The notes under the pieces were generated by a model that was given only the letters and a program-made list of their open reading frames with translations, had not been told where the DNA came from and did no database searches. The position numbers were made by a program, and so were the translations under genes. From Candidatus Omnitrophota bacterium (lineage in GTDB: Bacteria; Omnitrophota; Gorgyraeia; Aquiviventales; Aquiviventaceae), in NCBI GenBank assembly GCA_023247155.1, contig JAHFGZ010000056.1:1-5290 (forward strand): DNA of 5,290 nucleotides, read 5' to 3'. Positions 1 through 4,559 of this stretch are shown piece by piece. Each line of letters begins with the position of its first letter. The stretch's first letter is position 1.

Positions 1-177
1 CTGCGTGTCCCACGCCCAGCCCGCCGCGTTGGGGACATGGCCCTCGCCGTAGGCCTTCGTGTCCACGTCCACCTCCACGATGCGGATCGCCGGATCGTTG
101 AGGTGCTGGGCCACCCAGTCGGTGGAGACAAGGACGGCCGACTTGGTGCCGGTGGCCTGGGATGTTTGGGTTGCCAT
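1..177 (-). CDS. Rhodanese-type thiosulfate sulfurtransferase, N-terminal part (cut by the window edge)
   Basis: The first 59 codons of a gene that runs off the left edge. The visible protein has LVSTDWVAQHL at residues 16-26, then RIVEVDVD (34-41) and the stretch KAYGEGHVPNAAGW (43-56). This is the typical start of the first domain of two-domain rhodanese sulfurtransferases, which move a sulfane sulfur from thiosulfate (or mercaptopyruvate) to a thiol acceptor such as cyanide. In this family the catalytic cysteine lies in the second domain, which is outside the window, so activity and exact substrate cannot be judged. The ATG at 177 is supported by an AAGGAGG ribosome binding site a few bases upstream. 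There is no signal peptide, so it is probably cytoplasmic. It has its own strong promoter (204-232) and is thus probably expressed independently of the B12-controlled genes before it. Confidence 0.9.
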   Translation of the reverse strand, partial: MATQTSQATGTKSAVLVSTDWVAQHLNDPAIRIVEVDVDTKAYGEGHVPNAAGWAWDTQ

Positions 178-203
178 GCGCGCCTCCTTGTTATGGGGAA
201 GCC

Positions 204-232
204 ATTGTATCGACGCTGACCTGGGGTGTCAA
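204..232 (-). promoter_or_regulatory. Sigma70-type promoter for the sulfurtransferase gene
   Basis: Read on the minus strand there is a perfect -35 box TTGACA (232-227), a 17-nt spacer and a -10 box TACAAT (209-204; 5 of 6 consensus bases). Transcription would start near 197, leaving a leader of about 20 nt that holds the AAGGAGG ribosome binding site. The -35 box overlaps the TGA stop codon (231-229) of the DUF6580 gene. It is the best consensus match in the window. Confidence 0.82.
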
Positions 233-771
233 GGGAAACCCGCCCGCCCGGCCGTCTGGCGCGCCGGCCGGAGCGCCGTCGCCGCCGCGTAGCCGCCGAA
301 CAGCGCGGCCGAACAGACCAGATCTCCCACCACGCTGCTGCGGAAGAAGGGGAGCGCGGCGACGTAACACGACCAGAACCCGGCCGCCGTCCGCGGGTAC
401 AGGCCGCCGACCAGCCAGACACCGAAGTTGCTCACGAGGAAGAAGAGGACCGAGCCGGCCAGCGTCCCGGCCAGGACGCGGCCGGCGCTCGGGCGCGGGC
501 GCAGCCACCAGCCGAGCAGGCTGATCAGCAGGACGGCCCCCCACGTGAAGGGCACCGTCGCGTGCCACCCGATGAGGGCGTCGCTGACGCCGACGATGGC
601 CAGGGGCAGCCACAGCGACCAGCCTTTCGGCAGGGTGGCCCCTCCGAAGAGCGCGATCGCCATCACCGGGGTCACGTTCCAGGGATGCGGCACGAGCCGT
701 GACAGGATCCCGAACACGAGGAACCCCACCACCATCCAGCGATCCGACCGACCAGCGGGAGACACCATCAT
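229..771 (-). CDS. DUF6580 family putative transport protein (polytopic inner-membrane protein)
   Basis: A 180-residue, very hydrophobic protein with about six predicted membrane segments (roughly residues 12-27, 33-47, 52-68, 75-90, 99-121 and 131-166, the last possibly two). Polar or aromatic residues recur at segment ends: R25, PHPWN (28-32), SDALIGWH (63-70), SNFGVW (114-119), GGLYP (122-126), CYVAALPFF (135-143) and D150. I recognise this pattern as the DUF6580 family, whose biochemical role is not established; size and topology resemble substrate-binding S components of ECF vitamin transporters, but that is an inference. The ATG at 771 is chosen because AGGAGG lies 7 nt upstream; an in-frame TTG at 816, overlapping the receptor stop codon, has no comparable site. 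The gene follows the B12-riboswitch-controlled receptor by 41 nt on the same strand, so it is probably co-transcribed and may be the inner-membrane step of the same uptake route. It ends in a short basic cytoplasmic tail. Confidence 0.82.
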   Translation of the reverse strand: MMVSPAGRSDRWMVVGFLVFGILSRLVPHPWNVTPVMAIALFGGATLPKGWSLWLPLAIVGVSDALIGWHATVPFTWGAVLLISLLGWWLRPRPSAGRVLAGTLAGSVLFFLVSNFGVWLVGGLYPRTAAGFWSCYVAALPFFRSSVVGDLVCSAALFGGYAAATALRPARQTAGRAGFP

Positions 772-795
772 CCGGCTTCCTCCTGTTGAGCCCGT

Positions 796-801
796 ATTAT
801 A
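796..801 (-). promoter_or_regulatory. Possible internal -10 element upstream of the DUF6580 gene
   Basis: The 41-nt gap between the receptor and DUF6580 genes contains a perfect TATAAT on the minus strand, inside the short palindrome GTATAATAC. That is notable in such GC-rich DNA. The hexamer 17 nt upstream is GTGCAG, a poor -35 box, and there is no TG extended -10 motif. It could give weak B12-independent expression of the downstream gene, or be chance. Confidence 0.25.
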
Positions 802-812
802 CCGCAGTACGC

Positions 813-2816
813 TCAAAACTGCACCGTCAGGCCGATGAGGAACGAGCGGGGGGGCGACGGGTTTTCCCCGGTGGAGATCACCGTCCCGTTGCTGGACTGG
901 AAGCTCGTGTACTCCTCGTTCGTGGCGTTCTGGATTTTCAGGTATACGCTGCCCCAGTCGTACGCCAGCCGCACGCCGAGATCGAGCACCCCGTAGTTGT
1001 CCCCCGGGAGGCGGTTGTTGAAGTCGTTGATGCGGAAGAAATCCTGGATGAGCTCCCAGTCCAGCGCGAGGAACAGGCGGGGGACCGGCTCGTAGGAGAG
1101 GCTGGTCGTGAGCCGGTGCTCCGGCACGGACGGGATCGTCTTGCCGCGGAAGGGCCCCTTCCGGAACTTCGCGTCCAGGAAGGTGTAGGCCAGCCGGGCC
1201 GACAGGCCCGGGATCGGCAGGCGCGGCTCCAGGCTCGTTTCGACGCCGAGGCGCTCGGTGTCCATGTTCTGGTTCTGGAAGGCGCTCGCGTTGAAGAGGA
1301 TCTCATCATCGATCCGGTTGTAGAACCACGCCACCGCGGCCTTGCCGAGCCGCGCCTCGCTCGCCCGGAGCCCGACCTCGTAGTCATCGGCCTGCTGGGG
1401 CTGCAGGTTGATGTTGCCGACGAAGTCGGTCACCACGGCGGAGAAATCATCGACATTCGGCGCCTTGAACGGCCGGGCGTAGCGTCCGTAGACCGTCAGG
1501 GGCTCCGCGACGTCCACGCTGAGCCCCACCATCGGGCTGAGGCCCTGGAAGCGCAGCGTGCCGATGAACACGGGGAAGGAGATATCCTCGGCGAACCGCG
1601 CCTTGTCATACCGAAGCCCCGCGGTGGCCGTGACGCGGTCCAGGAGCCGCAGCGTCTCCTCCGCCCACAGCCCGTAGCTGGCGCGGTTCGATTCGTCGAA
1701 CCGCGGCGACCCCCGCGTGCCCACCGATGACTTCTCATCGAGCAGGTCGATGCTCGTGGTGAACTGGTGCCGCACGCCCGGCCGCTCCGCCTCGTGGCTC
1801 GCGCGCAGCGTCAGGCCCTGGGAGGGCGTGATGATGGCGAACCGGCTGTCCGAGGTCACCGAGTCGCTCTCCCGCAGGCGCCAGAATGCGTTCGCCCCCA
1901 GGGCGATGCCGGCGACGTCCGCCAGCCGAGTGTCGAGCGACACCTGCGTCGTCTCGTCATCGAAGAACCCCGGGAACGAGCCCCGTTGTCGCCGGCGTGC
2001 CTGAGAGGCCTCGGGGGTGATGCCGCCGGCGAAGGAGCTCGTGTCCTCGCTGTGGAGGACGTTCGCCTCCACGCGCAGCTCGGGCAGGACGTCCAGCCCC
2101 AGGTGGCTGGTCACCGTGGTCGTCCGGGAGTTGGTGCTCTCGCGGTAGCCGCTGACGTCGCGGCGGGTGAAGGTGGCGCCGTACGTCAGCGGGCCCTGCG
2201 CCCCGCGGGCGGCGGTGGCGAACATCCGCTGGCCGAAGCTGCCCCACTCGAGCCGCTGCTCGGTTTCGAGCGGCCGCTCGCCGCCCTTCTTCGTGATGAT
2301 GTTGATCACGCCGCTCAGCGCCCCCTCGCCGTAGCCGATCCCGCCGCCTCCGCGGATGATCTCGATGCGCTCGATCTGATGCAGCGGGATGCTCTGCCAG
2401 TGGACCTCATCGCCCGTCGGGCGGTTCATCCGCACGCCGTCCACCAGCACGAGGGCGCCGGTGCGCGAGCTGTTGATGACGCCCCGGAGGTTGACGCTGC
2501 CGTCGGAGCCCAGGCCGAAGCCGTGGGTGTCCAGGCTCGTGACGCCCTCGAAGCGCCCCAGGTACTCCGGAAGCGACGCGGCCCCGCTGGCGGCGAGCAT
2601 CTCACTGGTGATCACGGTGGCGTTGCCGGGGAACTCGTCCGCGTTCAGGGGCGAGCCGGGCGCGCGGGAGGCGGTGACGAGGACCTCCGAGAGCCGGCGG
2701 GAGGACCCGGCGTGCGATGCGGGATCATCCTGCGGGGGGTCGGCGCTGGCGCTTCGTGGCGGGCAGACGAGCACGCAGCAGAACACCCACACCGATCGAG
2801 CGACCGGACGAGCCAT
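813..2816 (-). CDS. TonB-dependent outer-membrane receptor, probable cobalamin/corrinoid (BtuB-like) transporter
   Basis: A complete 667-residue TonB-dependent receptor. Residues 1-25 form a Sec signal peptide (basic start, hydrophobic core, cleavage after SASA). A TonB-box-like segment SEVLVTAS (43-50) precedes the plug domain (about 60-177), which shows VNLRGV (108-113), VLVDGVRMN (123-131), IERIEIIRGG (148-157) and ALSGVINIITKKG (166-178). The rest forms the beta-barrel and ends in phenylalanine (SFLIGLTVQF), the usual outer-membrane assembly signal. E. coli BtuB is about 614 residues, so the size is ordinary. Substrate is not readable from the protein alone: the cobalamin riboswitch upstream is the reason to call it a B12, corrinoid or possibly cobalt importer, powered by TonB-ExbB-ExbD encoded elsewhere. 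The ATG at 2816 has AGGAGG 5 nt upstream. No BtuC, BtuD or BtuF homologue is in the window; the DUF6580 gene follows instead. A siderophore or other metal receptor is the main alternative but fits the riboswitch less well. Confidence 0.93.
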   Translation of the reverse strand: MARPVARSVWVFCCVLVCPPRSASADPPQDDPASHAGSSRRLSEVLVTASRAPGSPLNADEFPGNATVITSEMLAASGAASLPEYLGRFEGVTSLDTHGFGLGSDGSVNLRGVINSSRTGALVLVDGVRMNRPTGDEVHWQSIPLHQIERIEIIRGGGGIGYGEGALSGVINIITKKGGERPLETEQRLEWGSFGQRMFATAARGAQGPLTYGATFTRRDVSGYRESTNSRTTTVTSHLGLDVLPELRVEANVLHSEDTSSFAGGITPEASQARRRQRGSFPGFFDDETTQVSLDTRLADVAGIALGANAFWRLRESDSVTSDSRFAIITPSQGLTLRASHEAERPGVRHQFTTSIDLLDEKSSVGTRGSPRFDESNRASYGLWAEETLRLLDRVTATAGLRYDKARFAEDISFPVFIGTLRFQGLSPMVGLSVDVAEPLTVYGRYARPFKAPNVDDFSAVVTDFVGNINLQPQQADDYEVGLRASEARLGKAAVAWFYNRIDDEILFNASAFQNQNMDTERLGVETSLEPRLPIPGLSARLAYTFLDAKFRKGPFRGKTIPSVPEHRLTTSLSYEPVPRLFLALDWELIQDFFRINDFNNRLPGDNYGVLDLGVRLAYDWGSVYLKIQNATNEEYTSFQSSNGTVISTGENPSPPRSFLIGLTVQF

Positions 2817-2825
2817 GACCCCCTC

Positions 2826-2856
2826 CTCGCCCCGACCGCGCGGGGCATGGGGCGAG
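2826..2856 (-). promoter_or_regulatory. Hairpin touching the receptor ribosome binding site
   Basis: On the minus strand CTCGCCCC (2856-2849) and GGGGCGAG (2833-2826) form a perfect 8-bp stem with a 15-nt loop. The 3' arm includes the first two bases of the AGGAGG ribosome binding site (2827-2822) of the receptor gene. It could lower translation initiation, giving a second control layer behind the terminator. In such GC-rich sequence a chance stem is possible. Confidence 0.4.
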
Positions 2857-2868
2857 CCATGGCGAACG

Positions 2869-2900
2869 AAAAGCCCCCTGGCCTGGAGGACAAGGGGGCT
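2869..2900 (-). terminator. Intrinsic terminator, expression platform of the cobalamin riboswitch
   Basis: On the minus strand AGCCCCCT (2900-2893) and AGGGGGCT (2879-2872) form a perfect 8-bp GC-rich stem with a 13-nt loop, with a short T run (2872-2869) at its 3' edge. It lies 48 nt after the end of the riboswitch aptamer and before the receptor start codon, where a B12-dependent attenuator would sit: bound cobalamin should favour termination and shut off receptor and DUF6580 expression. I did not find a convincing antiterminator pairing by eye. Confidence 0.75.
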
Positions 2901-2947
2901 GCGCCTTCACCTTGACTCGCTCCACGAAGCGACAGTGAACATCCGTC

Positions 2948-3100
2948 CATTGGGCAGGTCTTCTGACTCCCCGGTGCCACCTTGCGCCTTCCCACCCCGC
3001 ACATCCGGTGCGGGGCAGTGGCTCGGCAAGGGTCACGCCTTCCCGGGTCACAGCGGCGGGTCCGCGCCCGATTTCCACGGGCTTCCCTGCGCGCCCAATG
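2948..3100 (-). promoter_or_regulatory. Cobalamin (vitamin B12) riboswitch aptamer
   Basis: Read on the minus strand the region contains the conserved blocks of the cobalamin aptamer in order: CAGGGAAG (near 3089-3082), CCGTGGAAATCGG (about 3080-3068), CCGCCGCTGTGACC (about 3059-3046), GAGCCACTGC (about 3024-3015), GGGAAGGCGC (about 2993-2984), and the B12 box GAGTCAGAAGACCTGCC (about 2969-2953). An outer stem closes it perfectly: CATTGGGC (3100-3093) with GCCCAATG (2955-2948). A further perfect 8-bp hairpin, CCCCGCAC (3015-3008) with GTGCGGGG (3002-2995), fits a peripheral arm. Such RNAs bind adenosyl- or other cobalamins and usually repress B12 uptake or synthesis genes when B12 is plentiful. 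The downstream order of terminator, receptor and DUF6580 fits that role. Which cobalamin form is preferred cannot be told by eye. Confidence 0.95.
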
Positions 3101-3125
3101 ACACTGATTAGATTGTCAACGTCAC

Positions 3126-3154
3126 ACCCTACCGCGCGCCCGCGCGGCTGTCAA
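3126..3154 (-). promoter_or_regulatory. Promoter of the riboswitch-controlled transport unit
   Basis: On the minus strand a perfect TTGACA (3154-3149) is followed after 17 nt by TAGGGT (3131-3126), which keeps the three most important -10 bases (T, A and the final T). Transcription would begin near 3119, about 19 nt before the riboswitch outer stem. The spacer is nearly pure G/C and holds an inverted repeat, CCGCGC-GGGC-GCGCGG (3147-3132). The -35 box lies only 7 nt after the stop codon of the preceding TIGR04073 gene. Confidence 0.65.
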
Positions 3155-3161
3155 GCGAAAA

Positions 3162-3581
3162 TCAGCGGCTGTCCCCGATTTCCCCCTTGTGCCGCCCCAT
3201 GCACACCGGGCAGTCGGTCGCAAAGTGCAGGTAGCGGTCCTGCACTTTCGGCGTCCAGAAGGTGAGCGCCTCTCCGACGCCGGCCAAGGTCCGCAGCACG
3301 CCTTGCCCCACGCCCTTCCCGATGCCGACCAGCACGTTGCCGCCGGCCTTCGCTTCCTGCGCCGGCTGGCGGATCAGCTCGGTCCATCCAAAGAGGGCGT
3401 TCGCGGCCCCGCGGCCCAGCGTGCTCACGGCTTTCGCCGGATAGGCGGCGGCTTCCTCGTTGGCGCGCGAGCAGATGGGACAGGCGGCGCGGGGGGCGTC
3501 GTCCGCCAACGCTGCGCCGGGCCAGCTCAGCCACGCCGCCGCGACCAGGGACAGAACCAGGTTACCGTAGGATGGACGCAT
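3162..3581 (-). CDS. Secreted TIGR04073-type exosortase-associated protein with two CPxC motifs
   Basis: A 139-residue exported protein. Residues 1-26 are a signal peptide (hydrophobic core LVLSLVAAAWLSW, cleavage after AALA). The core at about 54-111 contains GRGAANALFGWTELIRQP (56-73), GIGKGVGQGV (86-95) and GVGEALTFWTPK (101-112), the pattern of the TIGR04073 family (exosortase-system associated, function unknown). It closely parallels the upstream gene product (shared N-LxGWTxLxRxP, NVxVGIGxGV and a closing TF segment), so the two are paralogues. Unlike its neighbour it has CPIC (34-37) and CPVC (124-127, followed by MGRH) flanking the core, suggesting disulfides or metal binding outside the cytoplasm. 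Two adjacent ATG codons exist; 3581 is chosen because a weak GGAA lies 6 nt upstream, against 3 nt for 3584. It is transcribed in the same direction as the paralogue, behind a hairpin at 3602-3625. Confidence 0.83.
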   Translation of the reverse strand: MRPSYGNLVLSLVAAAWLSWPGAALADDAPRAACPICSRANEEAAAYPAKAVSTLGRGAANALFGWTELIRQPAQEAKAGGNVLVGIGKGVGQGVLRTLAGVGEALTFWTPKVQDRYLHFATDCPVCMGRHKGEIGDSR

Positions 3582-3592
3582 CATCCGTTCCG

Positions 3593-3625
3593 AAACACAC
3601 AAGCCCTTGCAGGGCTGCAAGGGCT
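3593..3625 (-). terminator. Perfect 10-bp hairpin between the TIGR04073 paralogues, likely terminator or attenuator
   Basis: AGCCCTTGCA (3602-3611) and TGCAAGGGCT (3616-3625) form a perfect 10-bp stem with a 4-nt loop. On the minus strand it is followed by the T-rich stretch TTGTGTGTTT (3602-3593), which fits a leaky intrinsic terminator after the 3667-4014 gene; on the plus strand no T run follows. It ends only about 12-20 nt before the next start codon, leaving no room for a separate promoter, so read-through or an RNA-stability role is likely. Confidence 0.5.
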
Positions 3626-3666
3626 CGGTGTGAAATGAGAGGAAGAAGCAAATGGAGGTGAACTGC

Positions 3667-4014
3667 TTACGCGCTGCCTCCCAGCACGTCCGTGCCGCCT
3701 TCGGGCAGCGGGATGTCGAGCTGCGGGATCGGGAACGTCACCAAGTGGACGATGCCGCCCACCGTCTGTCCGACTGCGTTCCACACCCCCCGGCCGATCC
3801 CGACGAAGACGTTCTCGCCCGCTTGGCTGGCCTGCATCGGGGTCCGGAAGAGCGAGGTCCACCCGAGCAGCGTGTTGGTCAGCCCATACTTGAGCTTGGC
3901 GGTCGCCTTGTCGCCGTAGGTCGTCTCGCTCGCCCACGGGCTCGCCGCGGAGGCCGTCAGCGGGGCCGTCAGCAACGCGGCACCCAAAACCATCCACCCG
4001 ATTCGCTTCCCCAT
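3667..4014 (-). CDS. Secreted TIGR04073-type exosortase-associated protein
   Basis: A 115-residue exported protein. Residues 1-23 form a signal peptide (MGKR basic start, hydrophobic WMVLGAALL, cleavage after TASA). The mature part has the TIGR04073 pattern: KLKYGLTNTLLGWTSLFRTP (40-59), GENVFVGIGRGVWNAVGQTV (66-85), GGIVHLVTFPIPQ (86-98), then a short acidic, glycine-rich tail ending GGSA. The family occurs with exosortase/PEP-CTERM sorting systems, but its role is unknown and no exosortase gene is visible here. The ATG at 4014 is chosen because AGGAGG lies 5 nt upstream; a GTG at 4020 overlaps that site and is rejected. It contains no cysteine, unlike the paralogue that follows on the same strand. 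Expression is likely from the promoter at 4038-4066. Confidence 0.85.
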   Translation of the reverse strand: MGKRIGWMVLGAALLTAPLTASAASPWASETTYGDKATAKLKYGLTNTLLGWTSLFRTPMQASQAGENVFVGIGRGVWNAVGQTVGGIVHLVTFPIPQLDIPLPEGGTDVLGGSA

Positions 4015-4037
4015 TCCCACCTCCTATGGTTGGGGGA

Positions 4038-4066
4038 AGTCTAGCACGGGCCCCCCGCCTTTGCAA
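4038..4066 (-). promoter_or_regulatory. Promoter of the TIGR04073 gene pair
   Basis: On the minus strand TTGCAA (4066-4061; 4 of 6 bases match the -35 consensus) is followed after 17 nt by TAGACT (4043-4038; 4 of 6 match the -10 consensus). Transcription would start near 4031 and reach the AGGAGG site (4025-4020) after only a few bases, giving a very short leader. Confidence 0.5.
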
Positions 4067-4088
4067 GCACGTTTTTTTATGATAGCAT
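4061..4088 (+). promoter_or_regulatory. Divergent promoter of the bifunctional nuclease / phosphatase unit
   Basis: The same self-complementary TTGCAA (4061-4066), read on the plus strand, is followed after 16 nt by TAGCAT (4083-4088). An overlapping TATGAT (4078-4083) is a better -10 hexamer but lacks a -35 box at the right distance. A run of seven T residues (4072-4078) makes the spacer AT-rich, in contrast to the surroundings. Transcription would start near 4095. Confidence 0.45.
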
Positions 4089-4118
4089 TACAGCGATTGA
4101 TTGATTGAAGGAGCCCGA

Positions 4119-4559
4119 ATGAGCGAATCGACGCCTGAGCACACCAACGGCCTCGTGCAGATGGAGGTGAGCAAGATCCGCATCGACGAGCGCCGAGGGG
4201 AGCAGGTCGTGGTGCTGAAAGAGCGGGGCGGCAACCGGTTCCTGCCGATCATCATCGGCATCTCCGAGGTGACCGCCATCAAGATGAAGATCAGCGGCAT
4301 CCAGCCGCCGCGGCCGTTGACGCACGACCTGTTCAAAGATACCATCGCGCAACTGGGCGCTCGGCTTGAGCGCATCGTCATCACGAAGCTGGAGTTCAAC
4401 ACGTTCTTCGCGAAGCTGATCCTGCGGACGAAGGAGGGGGAGCCGCGCGAGGTGGATGCGCGCCCCTCCGACAGCATCGCCGTGGCCCTGCGGCTGGACG
4501 CGCCCATCTTCGTCGCCGAAGAGGTCCTGAACCAGGTCGCGTCGAGTTACGGACTGTGA
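4119..4559 (+). CDS. Bifunctional nuclease family protein (DUF151)
   Basis: A complete 146-residue cytoplasmic protein of the DUF151 / bifunctional nuclease (BFN) family. Hallmarks seen: MEVSKIRID (15-23), a VVVLKE strand (30-35), FLPIIIGISEVTAIKMKISG (41-60), RPLTHDLFKDTI (65-76) and the conserved DARPSDSIAVALRLDAPIFV (113-132). Plant members have been reported to cut both RNA and DNA; in bacteria the role is poorly defined, and these genes are often in housekeeping or stress-linked operons. Length is typical of the single-domain bacterial form; no UVR domain is fused to the C terminus, as seen in some homologues. The ATG at 4119 has AAGGAG 5 nt upstream; an in-frame TTG at 4101 is rejected. 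Its stop codon overlaps the start of the phosphatase gene by one base, so the two are one translationally coupled unit. Confidence 0.93.
   Translation: MSESTPEHTNGLVQMEVSKIRIDERRGEQVVVLKERGGNRFLPIIIGISEVTAIKMKISGIQPPRPLTHDLFKDTIAQLGARLERIVITKLEFNTFFAKLILRTKEGEPREVDARPSDSIAVALRLDAPIFVAEEVLNQVASSYGL

Noticed and set aside
699..1730. Long plus-strand open frame (343 codons) opposite the receptor gene
   Set aside because: It is antisense to a clear TonB-dependent receptor. Its composition (R, A, E, V, P, D) is the usual by-product of GC-rich codon use, and no domain or ribosome binding site is visible.
1767..2915. Long plus-strand open frame (382 codons) across the receptor start and the leader
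   Set aside because: It is antisense to the receptor and runs into the terminator region. Low-complexity composition without recognisable motifs; a shadow of GC-rich coding.
2645..3078. Minus-strand open frames through the riboswitch and leader (117-119 codons)
   Set aside because: They read through a structured, conserved RNA element and then out of frame into the receptor gene. They have no protein family resemblance.
3114..3119. Second TTGACA on the minus strand just before the riboswitch
   Set aside because: The bases 16-17 nt downstream are TGGGCG or GGGCGC, inside the aptamer's outer stem, so no -10 box goes with it. It is close to the start point predicted from the promoter at 3154-3126.
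3667..4020. GTG at 4020 as start of the first TIGR04073 gene
   Set aside because: The GTG overlaps the AGGAGG ribosome binding site (4025-4020). The ATG at 4014 has ideal spacing and gives a normal signal peptide.
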